A DNA stretch of 64,000 nt from Betaproteobacteria bacterium TMED22 (GCA_002167745.1 NHCB01000016.1:1-64000); one strand, 5' to 3'; counted from the first letter of the stretch, positions 1 through 9,892 are shown. Notes: generated by a model not told the origin, from the letters alone. Translations and numbers: made by a program.

Positions 1-44
1 ATAAAAAATAAATAGCCATTAAATACAATGATTTACAGACTTTA

Positions 45-81
45 TTTTACAATATAAAACATAACGTTTCATATTGTAAAA
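45..81. promoter_or_regulatory. Imperfect inverted repeat upstream of porin (TTTTACAATAT A AAAC ataac GTTT C ATATTGTAAAA)
   Basis: 11-bp perfect arms (45-55, 71-81) plus inner AAAC/GTTT pairing with one mismatch; AT-rich intergenic region. Confidence 0.5.
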
Positions 82-251
82 AACATTGTGTTTCAAAAAT
101 ACAACAAGTACATAAATTTGTAACACTATTACTTTTAGGTCGATAGCGTAAGGTGCTATAAATACGTCGGGACCAAATTAGAAGTGTTAAGAGTGAATCG
201 CCCGAACACTTGACTCATTAATACACAGAATTTCTAATTTGAGGAGATGGT

Positions 252-1373
252 ATGAAAAAAGCAATTATTGCAGCAGCAGTTGCTGGCGCCTTCGCGGTTC
301 CATCCGCAATGGCAGCTGACCTTTCGGTCAACCTAGAGTGGGGTCAAGCACTTCAATTTGGTGAGACTACAACAACAGCTGCAGACGGCACCACTACGTC
401 TACAGACATTCAGTCAATCGCAGATGCGGGCCGTAACCGAATCAAGTGGAACTGGACTGAGACCCTAGATAACGGAATCGGCGTTCACGCTTATCTCGTA
501 TTCGGTAACTTGGCGACTTCAAATGGTGGCTCTGGGGCTTCAAACGCTGGTGGAGTTGATATTCGTAACGCGTTTATTGCATTCAGCGGCGATTTCGGTA
601 CGATCCATTTAGGTACAAACGAGAACTTCTTCGAGCTTGATATGTTGACTGATGTTACTTACGGAGACTACGGCGCAACGGCTGATAAGATCCAGCACAT
701 CAACTTAGGCCAGACTGGCTTTAACTTCACACGTCGTGATCAAGAGTCAATCTGGTTCCATAGCAAGAGCATGAATGGTTTTGATGTCCGTGCTGCTTAC
801 ATCATGGGTGTTAATGCTGACGCAAACGCTGACGAGGTTGGCATGCAGATTGGTTTGCGATATAACGCAGGTCCATTGACTATCAGTGTTAACCAAGCCA
901 CGTATGAGGACTTTAACGCGGCGGGTGCACAAACTGGTGGCGCAGCGACAGCAGGTACCGAAGCTAAAGCCACCTCGCTTAACGTTACCTATGACATGGG
1001 TGTATTACACATTCAGGCTGCTATTTGGAACATGGAGCAAAGTGGGATAAACGTCACCTCAACATCTGGCGCTGGTACAACAGCGGTGGAGGCATCAGGT
1101 AATGGTATCCAGGTTGAAATGCCTACTGCAAACGGTGTCATTTCTGCAGCTGTCTCCAGCATCGGTGACCAAGACGCTACAGTAGCTGGTGCGAGCTCAG
1201 CGATCATTGATTCAGGAAGAGATTCTTGGGACGTTGGTTACTTACATAACATGAGCTCAGAAACTTACATGTTCGTACGTTATGGACAGAGAGAAGACGG
1301 CCTTAACTTCACCAGCACAGCTGGCTCGGTTGAGAGCGATGAGTTGTTATTTGGTTGGTTGTTGAACTACTAA
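252..1373 (+). CDS. Gram-negative outer-membrane porin (Porin_4-like)
   Basis: Signal peptide MKKAIIAAAVAGAFAVPSAMAA, porin-like beta-rich sequence, C-terminal aromatic residue (LLNY), RBS gaggag upstream. Confidence 0.85.
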   Translation: MKKAIIAAAVAGAFAVPSAMAADLSVNLEWGQALQFGETTTTAADGTTTSTDIQSIADAGRNRIKWNWTETLDNGIGVHAYLVFGNLATSNGGSGASNAGGVDIRNAFIAFSGDFGTIHLGTNENFFELDMLTDVTYGDYGATADKIQHINLGQTGFNFTRRDQESIWFHSKSMNGFDVRAAYIMGVNADANADEVGMQIGLRYNAGPLTISVNQATYEDFNAAGAQTGGAATAGTEAKATSLNVTYDMGVLHIQAAIWNMEQSGINVTSTSGAGTTAVEASGNGIQVEMPTANGVISAAVSSIGDQDATVAGASSAIIDSGRDSWDVGYLHNMSSETYMFVRYGQREDGLNFTSTAGSVESDELLFGWLLNY

Positions 1374-1410
1374 ATCATTATGATTTATTAGTTATACCGT
1401 TAGATGAAGA

Positions 1411-1437
1411 AGGGGAGCCTAGGCTCCCCTTTTTTTG
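1411..1437 (+). terminator. Rho-independent terminator after porin
   Basis: Perfect 20-bp palindrome aggggagcctaggctcccct followed by a T run. Confidence 0.9.
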
Positions 1438-1492
1438 TATCTAAAAAATGATTGGACGCACGCACGATTAAGTTTGATTATTTTTAAAATTT

Positions 1493-4336
1493 TTACAGTT
1501 TTTTGAGTTGGCGTTCAAGCTGATTGAGTTTGTGTTGGTGGCGCTCCACCTGATCGCGCACCTGCTGTACAACTTTTTCAGGCGCCTTTTGTACGAAGCT
1601 ATTATTCTGAAGCTTATTCTGATCCCGCTCTAGTTCATTGCTTAGACGCTCAATTTCATTCTTTATTTTCTTAAGTTCTTGCTCGGGATCAATCTCAATG
1701 TGTAACATAAGCGCATAGCCCTCGATATTTGCGGTTGGGCTATCTCGTTCAGGCAGTTGCTCTCCGGTTAATCGTATTTCTCGAGACTTCGTGAGTGTCT
1801 GTATAACTGCTTTCCACTTATCTAGAAACTCTGTGTTACCAGCAATCATCAGCGGCAGTCGCTCCGATGGACCGATACCCATTTCAGCCTTGAGTGTTCG
1901 GCATGCCGTGACCATACTTTTGAGTACTTCGATTTCCTGATCGGCCGGTGCGTCAATAGTTTTCCCGTTGAGTTGTGGATACGGGCTGACCATCACACTT
2001 TTTCCAGAAATCGCCGCTATCGGCGCGACTTTCTGCCAAAGTTCCTCAGTGATGAATGGAATAATTGGATGCGCCATACGCAGTGATTTCTCAAGTGTTC
2101 GAATGAGCGTCCTCCTTGTAGCTCTGCGCTGAGCCTCATCTCCAATCTGTATTTGTACCTTCGCGATTTCTAGGTACCAGTCGCAAAATTCATCCCAAAC
2201 AAATTGGTATATAGCGCTTGCTGCGTTGTCAAATCGGTAGTCTTCAAACCCTTTATGTACCCTTATGAGCGTTCGTTCAAATTCATTAGAAATCCAACGG
2301 TCTGCCGCAGAAAAATCAAGATACTCTCCTGGAGCGCATACTTCTGGCCCATGCTGTTCTAAACCGCAATCCTCACCGTCGGTATTCATGAGCACGAATC
2401 GAGATGCATTCCATAATTTATTACAAAAGTTTCGATAACCTTCGCATCGATTGAGGTCGAAGTTAAGTGTTCGAGCGAACGTCGCTAGAGACGCGAAAGT
2501 AAATCGCAGCGAATCAGCGCCAAAGGAGGGAATGCCTTTTGGAAAATTCTTGCGTAGATATTTTTCAATTTTATCTTGGTGCTCTGCCAGCATAAGACTT
2601 TGTGTCGATTTACTAACGAGCGACTCTAAGTCAATGCCATCTAAAAGATCGAGGGGGTCAATGGTGTTGCCCTTTGACTTGGACATTTTTTGTCCTTCAG
2701 CATCTCGTACGAGTGCGTTGATATAGACATCTTTAAAGGGAACTTGGTCAGTGAAGTGTAGCGTCATCATGATCATGCGCGCGACCCAAAAGAAGATAAT
2801 GTCAAAACCAGTGACCAGAACGTTTGACGGTAAATATCGTGCTAAGTCATCAGTTTTCTGGGGCCACCCGAGGGAGCTAAACGGAACGAGTGCGGAAGAG
2901 AACCAAGTGTCAAGTACATCTTCATCGCGACGCAGCACCCCGGAGTAACCTTCTGTCTTTGCCTGAGCTAGGGCTTCCTCTTCGTTACGTGCAACGTAAG
3001 TATTGCCGTTAGTGTCGTACCATGCGGGAATTTGGTGTCCCCACCACAATTGTCGTGAGATACACCAGTCCTGAATGTGCTCCAACCAGTGGTTGTAAGT
3101 AGAAGTCCAATGGTCAGGATGAAATTTAATATCTCCATCTTTTACTGCTTTGAGCGCTTTAACGGCTAAGCCTTGGGTCTTAACGAACCACTGGTCCGTT
3201 AGCATAGGCTCAACAATTTCACCTGTACGTCCTGATTTTGGGACATTCAGAGTATGTTTTTTTTCGCCTTTTAAATATCCTAATGTCTCGAGTTCTTTAA
3301 GAATTAATTTTCGGGCTTCCAATCGGTCTATATTTTGAAAACGGGTGGGCGTGTGCTCGTTTAAGGTTCCGTCGAGATTAAGAATGTTAATTGGGGTTAA
3401 ATCATGTCGTTCGCCCACACTGAAATCGTTAAAGTCATGGGCTGGCGTTATTTTTACGCAACCCGTACCAAATGTTTCATCGACGTATTCGTCCGCAATA
3501 ATAGGTATTGAGCGATCGCATAGGGGAACAACGACCTGTTCCCCTACGAGCGCAGCATATCGATCGTCTTTAGGATTTACGGCAATGGCGACGTCTCCGA
3601 GCATCGTTTCTGGTCGAGTGGTAGCCACGACAACGCTAAATTCACCATTAACACTTGGATACGTGATCTCCCAAATTTTACCGTTTGTCTCAATATTCTC
3701 CACTTCAAGGTCGGAAACAGCTGTTTGTAATTTTGGATCCCAGTTGACGAGCCTATTACCCTTATAAATCAGTCCGTCTTTATGCAAGCGAACAAACACT
3801 TCGATTACGGCTTCGGACATGTGTGCGTCCATCGTAAAGTAACCTGATTTACCACCATCTGAATCAGCGTATTCCCAGTTCGCTGACGAGCCTAAACGTC
3901 GCATTTGATTGGTGATGGTTGATCCGGATTGTTGTTTCCATCGCCAAACTTCTTCTAGAAATTCTTCACGACCTAAATCAACACGTTTTTGTCCAGTTGC
4001 TGCGAGCTGTCTCTCAACAACGAGTTGGGTAGCTATGCCGGCGTGGTCAGTCCCCACAACCCAGTTTGTTTTTTTACCGCTCATGCGGTGGTACCGTATG
4101 AGACTATCCATAAGCGTTTGTTGGAAGGCGTGTCCCATGTGCAGCGTGCCTGTTACGTTCGGTGGTGGGAGCTGTATGCAGTAGGTTATTGCCTCATCGT
4201 TTGTTGACGCGAATGCGTCATCCTTAAAGAATCCGTAGTCCTCCCATTTTTTGTACCAGTAATCTTCGATCGACTTAGGATCGAAGGTCTTGGCCAATTC
4301 AGATTGAAGTGGTCTTACGTGAGGTTTATTCTCCAT
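1493..4336 (-). CDS. valS: Valyl-tRNA synthetase
   Basis: 947 aa, PPPNVTGTLHMGHAFQ, KMSKSKGNTIDP motif, C-terminal coiled coil. Confidence 0.98.
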   Translation of the reverse strand: MENKPHVRPLQSELAKTFDPKSIEDYWYKKWEDYGFFKDDAFASTNDEAITYCIQLPPPNVTGTLHMGHAFQQTLMDSLIRYHRMSGKKTNWVVGTDHAGIATQLVVERQLAATGQKRVDLGREEFLEEVWRWKQQSGSTITNQMRRLGSSANWEYADSDGGKSGYFTMDAHMSEAVIEVFVRLHKDGLIYKGNRLVNWDPKLQTAVSDLEVENIETNGKIWEITYPSVNGEFSVVVATTRPETMLGDVAIAVNPKDDRYAALVGEQVVVPLCDRSIPIIADEYVDETFGTGCVKITPAHDFNDFSVGERHDLTPINILNLDGTLNEHTPTRFQNIDRLEARKLILKELETLGYLKGEKKHTLNVPKSGRTGEIVEPMLTDQWFVKTQGLAVKALKAVKDGDIKFHPDHWTSTYNHWLEHIQDWCISRQLWWGHQIPAWYDTNGNTYVARNEEEALAQAKTEGYSGVLRRDEDVLDTWFSSALVPFSSLGWPQKTDDLARYLPSNVLVTGFDIIFFWVARMIMMTLHFTDQVPFKDVYINALVRDAEGQKMSKSKGNTIDPLDLLDGIDLESLVSKSTQSLMLAEHQDKIEKYLRKNFPKGIPSFGADSLRFTFASLATFARTLNFDLNRCEGYRNFCNKLWNASRFVLMNTDGEDCGLEQHGPEVCAPGEYLDFSAADRWISNEFERTLIRVHKGFEDYRFDNAASAIYQFVWDEFCDWYLEIAKVQIQIGDEAQRRATRRTLIRTLEKSLRMAHPIIPFITEELWQKVAPIAAISGKSVMVSPYPQLNGKTIDAPADQEIEVLKSMVTACRTLKAEMGIGPSERLPLMIAGNTEFLDKWKAVIQTLTKSREIRLTGEQLPERDSPTANIEGYALMLHIEIDPEQELKKIKNEIERLSNELERDQNKLQNNSFVQKAPEKVVQQVRDQVERHQHKLNQLERQLKKL

Positions 4337-4437
4337 GTTTGAAGCTTTTTTTAAACGTTTTGGACTATTAAAAATTAAGGCTCATCGTAACATTATTTAG
4401 TAACAACTCTTTGTCTATAATGAGACGAGTACGGGCG

Positions 4438-4469
4438 CCTGATTTATAAATTGGAATTTATTAATCAGG
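4438..4469. promoter_or_regulatory. 32-bp near-perfect palindrome between holC and valS
   Basis: CCTGATT-t-ATAAATT-gg-AATTTAT-t-AATCAGG; no T tract on the minus strand. Confidence 0.45.
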
Positions 4470-4516
4470 GCTTGTATGTAATTAATCTGACCTTGGATGC
4501 CTATTTTTATCTTCAG

Positions 4517-4930
4517 CTACATTTTATGTACTTTTATATCGTAGCCGCGGTCTCGGTACCACTTAAAGCGTTCTCTACCAGTTTCGATTGATATTTTATG
4601 GTCCGTAACAATCTCGACTAATCGCTGAAATGAACTGAAGTGGTCTGGCGTCTTTGGAGTTAAATTGATTAGGATATCTAAGTGTGAGCTTCCATCGTCA
4701 TGCCGTAATTCCAGTGTCGTTAAATCGTTAGTCAGCTCATCAGCGCCTATCGAGTGAGGAATGAATTTAGTGGGGTCATGCGACCAAAGATACTCTGACA
4801 CAGATTTCGAGTGCTCGGGGTCTCTAGTAGCGATACATGCATTTCGTCGCATTTTTACTGTTTTTTCAGATAGCTTTATAAGAAACGGTAGTTCGTCTTT
4901 AATTCCCGTGTAGAAGATAATCTCAGTCAT
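4517..4930 (-). CDS. holC: DNA polymerase III subunit chi
   Basis: 137 aa, HolC-like sequence, conserved valS-holC-pepA neighbourhood. Confidence 0.85.
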   Translation of the reverse strand: MTEIIFYTGIKDELPFLIKLSEKTVKMRRNACIATRDPEHSKSVSEYLWSHDPTKFIPHSIGADELTNDLTTLELRHDDGSSHLDILINLTPKTPDHFSSFQRLVEIVTDHKISIETGRERFKWYRDRGYDIKVHKM

Positions 4931-4961
4931 TATGTGCCGCGGCTGCGCTTAGAAACTTGTA

Positions 4962-6440
4962 TTAAATGCGGTTGAGTAGGAATTCGCATAGAAGTGGTAC
5001 GGGTCTGCCGGTTGAGCCTTTCTCTTTGCCCGATACCCAGGCCGTCCCTGCGATATCTAGATGGGCCCATGGGTACTTCGTCGCAAATTGCGCTAAAAAG
5101 CAAGCGGCCGTAATGCTCCCTGCAGCTCTACCGCCGATATTGGCTAAGTCTGCGAAGTTGCTGCTGAGTAACTTAGTATAGTCCTCCCAAATGGGCATAC
5201 GCCAAACGCGGTCCCAGGCGGTCGTGCCCGCTCGACTGATTTCTTCCGCTAAGTCATCATTGTTACTGAAGAGCCCCGAGGCTACTTTGCCTAAAGAAAC
5301 CACACATGCTCCCGTGAGTGTTGCTACGTCTATTGCTGCTGCTGGGTTAAGCTTTTCCGCATAAGTAAGTGCGTCACATAAAACTAGTCGTCCTTCCGCG
5401 TCGGTGTTGAGTATCTCAATCGTTTTACCCGACATGGAGGTCACGACATCTCCAGGGCGCGTCGCAGTTCCACTGGGCATATTTTCGGCCGCCGCTACGA
5501 GTCCGACGACATTGATGGGTAACTTCATTTCTGAAATAGCGGATAGAGTCCCGATCACACTGGCCGCTCCCCCCATGTCGTATTTCATTTCGTCCATACC
5601 GCTAGACGCTTTTATCGATATACCCCCGGTATCGAAGGTAATTCCTTTCCCAACTAAAACAATCGGTGCATCTTTCTTTTTTCCGCCTGAGTAGGAGGCA
5701 TGGATCAATTGAGCGGGCTCTTTACTGCCTTGAGAAACCGACAAGAGTGAGCCCATCCCGAGTTTTTTCATGTCGGCTTCTGAGAGGCATTTAACAGCAA
5801 ATTTGTTTTGCTTGCCTAATTTGGTCGTGATCTCTGCCAGAAAGCGAGGGGTGCAGATATTCGCCGGTAGATTGCCAAGATCCTTTGCCAAGTTCATGCC
5901 TTTACCAATAGCACTGCCTTCTACAAGGTGAGTTTTATCGCTAGAAGAGCCCTTGCCTTCAATGGCTACCGCGACCTTAGTCGGAGTACCAGACAATGAC
6001 TTCCCATCAAGCAAGTTTTTCCTTTGCTCATATCTGTAGCTAATACTTGTGCCAATTGAGGCAATTTTACGAGTCATCCATGTTCGATCCACACCGCTGG
6101 CTTCGAGTTCAGGTATGAAAATGGTGATGGCTGTTTCTTCGGCCTCTCGAACTTTTGAAAAAAGTGTTTCGATGGCCCGAATGAATTCGACTTTACATTT
6201 ATTGCTCCCAAGACCAACAACCAATACCGTTTTAGCCTTGGTTCCCGGAAGGTTTGTGAGCTCTAGGGCTTTACCAGCCTTCCCCGAGAACTTTCTGGAC
6301 TTTAGATTTTGAAGTAACGTTCCTTTACTTGCTTGGTTGATCGTGTCCGCTGCTGCGGTAAGTTTTTGATTTTCAAACACACCTACAATGACGTAGGCGC
6401 CTAGGGTTTCCGGGGATTTGGTGGTTATGCTAAAGTTCAT
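4962..6440 (-). CDS. pepA: Leucyl aminopeptidase (M17)
   Basis: NTDAEGRLVLCDALTYA motif, VGKGITFDTGGISIK. Confidence 0.97.
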   Translation of the reverse strand: MNFSITTKSPETLGAYVIVGVFENQKLTAAADTINQASKGTLLQNLKSRKFSGKAGKALELTNLPGTKAKTVLVVGLGSNKCKVEFIRAIETLFSKVREAEETAITIFIPELEASGVDRTWMTRKIASIGTSISYRYEQRKNLLDGKSLSGTPTKVAVAIEGKGSSSDKTHLVEGSAIGKGMNLAKDLGNLPANICTPRFLAEITTKLGKQNKFAVKCLSEADMKKLGMGSLLSVSQGSKEPAQLIHASYSGGKKKDAPIVLVGKGITFDTGGISIKASSGMDEMKYDMGGAASVIGTLSAISEMKLPINVVGLVAAAENMPSGTATRPGDVVTSMSGKTIEILNTDAEGRLVLCDALTYAEKLNPAAAIDVATLTGACVVSLGKVASGLFSNNDDLAEEISRAGTTAWDRVWRMPIWEDYTKLLSSNFADLANIGGRAAGSITAACFLAQFATKYPWAHLDIAGTAWVSGKEKGSTGRPVPLLCEFLLNRI

Positions 6441-6521
6441 CAGTTACGTCCTCAGTTTGGTTTTTTGTGATCGAACATCTGCTTGGCGAGTACTGTATTG
6501 AAAGTGATTGCACCTTAATAT

Positions 6522-7613
6522 ATGACTATTTTTTCTAGGAACATTGTAAAAGAATATTCAGTGACATGGGCGGTCATTTTTGCGGCACTACTAATGATTG
6601 TATTCGTTACCCAACTCGTCCGCTATCTAGGATACGCTGCAACTGGCTCAGTTCCCTTTGGGTCTGTATTTTTATTGTTGGCCTTGGGTAGCGTAAAAAA
6701 TCTGCCTGTCTTATTTTCATTAAGCATTATTTTATCGGTTACACTCAGCTTGAGTCGCTGGTATCGAGACTCTGAGATGGTGGTGTGGGCGTCTTCGGGA
6801 AAATCATTGTCTGCGTGGGTCTTGCCCACTTTATGGTTTGTGTCTCCAATTGCCATGATGGTCGCCGTTTTGAGTTTATTTATAGCACCTTGGGCTGAGC
6901 AGCGGTTAGAAACTGAAAAGCAAGCGCTAGAAGTCAATGACGATATCTCGACCGTATCGCCCGGGGTCTTTCTTGAATCTAAGGATGGTTCAACGGTTTT
7001 TTTCGTCGACAGTCTTGATCCGAATGTGCAGGGGTTAAACGGAGTTTTTATCTTTAACCGCGAAGCTAACGGAGTCTCAATAACGAGCGCGAGCCGTGGT
7101 CGTCAAGAAGCGTCGACCCAAGGCATTAGTTACTTAGTGGTCGAGGATGGGTATCGGTACACCGAGTTCGATCAATCTCAGGATTTCGATGTGACTAAGT
7201 TCGCTACATACGGGATCAGAATGGATAAAAGTCCTGTTAAAAAACCTTACGTTCATCTTGGTGGTAGATCAACGATGTCACTGATTGAAGAGGCCTCACC
7301 TCATGGTTTTTCTGAGTTGGTATGGAGAATAGGTTTGCCGCTGAGTGCGATTTTGCTAGCACTCATCAGCATTCCAATATCTTTTGTTAACAATAGAGGG
7401 GGGCGTTCATATAGCGTAGTGGTGGGCGTCCTATTATTTCTTTTCTATAAGAACATGCTGGGTATTGTTCAAACCCAAGTTCACCAATCTAGTTGGTCCT
7501 TATGGATGGGCCTCACCTTGCCACATGTCATTACTTTGGTTATTTTTATGTGGCTACTGCTCTTTCGGATGGGGGCGCTAAAAAGAGGCTTGCTTAGGAA
7601 GAGGTTTACGTGA
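6522..7613 (+). CDS. lptF: LPS export ABC transporter permease LptF
   Basis: YjgP/YjgQ family; TM segments; adjacent to pepA and lptG. Confidence 0.93.
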   Translation: MTIFSRNIVKEYSVTWAVIFAALLMIVFVTQLVRYLGYAATGSVPFGSVFLLLALGSVKNLPVLFSLSIILSVTLSLSRWYRDSEMVVWASSGKSLSAWVLPTLWFVSPIAMMVAVLSLFIAPWAEQRLETEKQALEVNDDISTVSPGVFLESKDGSTVFFVDSLDPNVQGLNGVFIFNREANGVSITSASRGRQEASTQGISYLVVEDGYRYTEFDQSQDFDVTKFATYGIRMDKSPVKKPYVHLGGRSTMSLIEEASPHGFSELVWRIGLPLSAILLALISIPISFVNNRGGRSYSVVVGVLLFLFYKNMLGIVQTQVHQSSWSLWMGLTLPHVITLVIFMWLLLFRMGALKRGLLRKRFT

Positions 7614-8689
7614 AGACAATACGAAAATATATTGTTACCGAGGCGCTTATAAGTATTTCATCCGTTTTATTTTTGTTTGTTGCCTTATTTTTTCTTTTCG
7701 ATCTCATCCAAGGAATCGCTGAGGGAGAGCAGTCAAACAGTGGATTTAGGTTGACTTTCGTTCGTTCAGTCCTGGAGCTGCCCTCTTGGGCTTACGAGTT
7801 GGTTCCGCTTTCTGCGCTTACGGGCACGTTAATCGCACTCGCGAGATTTTCGTCTCAATCTGAGTACGTTGTGATGCGAAGCGCGGGGATGTCTCTAAGA
7901 AACCTTGTATCAACACTCTCTATTGTTGCCTTGATTGCGTCCTTCGTGACTCTTTTCGTTGGTGAGGTAATAGTGCCAAAGGCAGAAAGAGTGCTCCAGA
8001 CTATAAATGTCAGTTCTGGACCAGAACAGCATGTCATCGCTCAGACTTTTCGTTCGGGCCATTGGATTAAGGATCAGGACCGGATCATTAATGTGACGAG
8101 GCTGACTAAAAATTATGAATTGTCGGGTATTTTGATATATGAATTAAATGATGCTGATCGTTCGGTTAACCGCATCATAAAAGCCTCTAATGGCATTATA
8201 GAGGATAACAAATGGCAATTGAGCGACGTGCTGGTCACCGATATCCACTCTGACCGATTAGTTCGCTTCGCGTCTCCATCTTTGATTTTGAGTACCTTGA
8301 TCAACCCCAAAATTCTTAATTCGTTACTTTTGGGGGAGACCCACCTTACTTATCTCGAGCTTGCCAGGTATATTGAGCATCTTGAAAATAATGGCGAAGA
8401 AGTTTACCGATATAAATCGGCACAGTGGTCAAAGATTAGTCATTTAGTCACGGTGTTTTTATTGGTATTAATTGCGGCAGCATTCATCAGCTTTGAGAAT
8501 CGAGGTCGTCACGCAGGTTTTTGGATTTTCATCGGAATTGCTTCTGGTGTCGGGCTCTACTTTATTACTCAATTGATCAACTCAATAGGCACAATTGGAC
8601 GTTGGCATCCCGCGACGTATAGCTTAATCCCCATCCTTTTAATTTTGATTGCCGCATATTTTTTTATGGTGAGTCGAGAGCGACGATAG
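7610..8689 (+). CDS. lptG: LPS export ABC transporter permease LptG
   Basis: YjgP/YjgQ family paralogue, GTG start overlapping the lptF stop. Confidence 0.93.
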   Translation: MKTIRKYIVTEALISISSVLFLFVALFFLFDLIQGIAEGEQSNSGFRLTFVRSVLELPSWAYELVPLSALTGTLIALARFSSQSEYVVMRSAGMSLRNLVSTLSIVALIASFVTLFVGEVIVPKAERVLQTINVSSGPEQHVIAQTFRSGHWIKDQDRIINVTRLTKNYELSGILIYELNDADRSVNRIIKASNGIIEDNKWQLSDVLVTDIHSDRLVRFASPSLILSTLINPKILNSLLLGETHLTYLELARYIEHLENNGEEVYRYKSAQWSKISHLVTVFLLVLIAAAFISFENRGRHAGFWIFIGIASGVGLYFITQLINSIGTIGRWHPATYSLIPILLILIAAYFFMVSRERR

Positions 8690-8702
8690 CCCTACGTTAT
8701 AT

Positions 8703-9149
8703 TCAAGCCTTACGCTCTGTTAACATCACTTTCGTGCCGAGCAATTTATCTTGAGGCAACTGATTGTCCTTTGTAATTAAGAGTAGCGCTGGCCCAATCA
8801 AGGTGCCATTAAATGCTGCGCATAGGACCAACCTTGCGCTCGCCAATATGACCGTTAGCCGATTTTCCGATTTGTTTGTGATTTTGAGTCCCCAAGATTT
8901 TTGCGCAAGGCTTTGGCCAGAGGTGCACCAGCACAAAACGTAGTAAGCCCAGACACCGAATATTATGGTTGATCCAACGACAGATCTCAGCACAACTATG
9001 TCTGCTGAACCTATGATGGCTGTCGTGACGAATCCGATAGCGAGGGCTAATGCGGCTGTTGTTATGCATTCGTAGCCAAGGGAGCATAATTGCCGCACTT
9101 TACTGGGCCGATATTTTTGATGATTGTGAGTTTTATGAGAATTAAGCAT
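8703..9149 (-). CDS. RDD-family membrane protein
   Basis: 148 aa, TM segments, SLAQKSWGLKI motif typical of RDD domain. Confidence 0.75.
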   Translation of the reverse strand: MLNSHKTHNHQKYRPSKVRQLCSLGYECITTAALALAIGFVTTAIIGSADIVVLRSVVGSTIIFGVWAYYVLCWCTSGQSLAQKSWGLKITNKSENRLTVILASARLVLCAAFNGTLIGPALLLITKDNQLPQDKLLGTKVMLTERKA

Positions 9150-9247
9150 TCCCTGCCATCCATTTAATAGAAAGTTTAATATTTTACGTTTTGTCAGATT
9201 CTGAGTGTAACTGAGACGTCAATAATCGGGTAGACTATAGCTCTTAC

Positions 9248-9420
9248 ATGAGTCAACTTGATTTTACTAATCATTATCTTAATTCCCATGCCAAGCGTGG
9301 TCGATTCTTGTTTTTCCTTTCATATAGTTCACATTTGCGAATATGACAGTCACGGGACGCTAGACTTGATTGTAAAAAAATCGTGTGACATGAAAATCGA
9401 TGAATTGCTCATGGCGCATG
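9248..9420 (+). pseudogene. yqgE: Decayed N-terminal remnant of yqgE (AlgH/YqgE, UPF0301)
   Basis: Frame 1: MSQLDFTNHYL; then +1 shifted frame: LIPMPSVVDSCFSFHIVHICEYDSHGTLDLIVKKSCDMKIDELL, resembling YqgE N-terminus (LIAMPxM.DP.FxRSVVYICEH...GAMGLIVNKP); sits immediately 5' of ruvX as yqgE normally does; C-terminal about two thirds missing. Confidence 0.72.
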
Positions 9421-9447
9421 GTCCAAACGCGGAGTCAGGTGCTTGCA

Positions 9448-9888
9448 TTGAGCAAAACTAAAACGAACAAATTGTTTTTAGCTTTTGATTATGGCGGGGC
9501 ACGGGTCGGGGTGGCTATGGGAGACGCTTCGATTGGTATTGCTCATCCGGTAAGAACCATCGCGTATAAAACAGCAAGGGAGTTGATGGATGAAATTGAG
9601 ATTATCGTTAAAGAATGGAGCCCGTCGGCCCTGGTTGTAGGGATGCCCAAACAAGAAAATGGGAAACCACATATATTAGAAAAGAGAGTCAATCGGTTTT
9701 GTAAAACGCTTGAGTCCAGATTTGAACTTATGGTACATACTATTGACGAGAGCTATACCTCAGTAGAGGCCGATCAACTTCTGGCGAACAACAAAGTGAG
9801 GTGGGCAAGAAGAAAGAAGATGATCGATATGGTTGCCGCACAACTGATTCTTGAAGATTTTTTTGCTAACTCTTTGGAGGAGAACTAA
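9448..9888 (+). CDS. ruvX: Holliday junction resolvase-like protein RuvX/YqgF
   Basis: LAFDYGGARVGVAMGD, LVVGMP, DESYTSVEA motifs; probable TTG start at 9448 (ORF open from 9400). Confidence 0.92.
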   Translation: MSKTKTNKLFLAFDYGGARVGVAMGDASIGIAHPVRTIAYKTARELMDEIEIIVKEWSPSALVVGMPKQENGKPHILEKRVNRFCKTLESRFELMVHTIDESYTSVEADQLLANNKVRWARRKKMIDMVAAQLILEDFFANSLEEN

Positions 9889-9892
9889 GGCT

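Noticed and set aside
3345-3767. 140-aa plus-strand ORF inside valS
   Set aside because: Antisense to the well-supported valS; no recognisable motif.
6623-6937. 104-aa minus-strand ORF antisense to lptF
   Set aside because: No motif support; opposite lptF.
9258-9461. 67-aa ORF in the RDD-ruvX gap as a real gene
   Set aside because: Better explained as the shifted frame of the yqgE pseudogene.
9851-9892. pyrR start at 9851
   Set aside because: Would overlap ruvX; GTG 9893 has ggagg at proper distance and gives the normal PyrR N-terminus.
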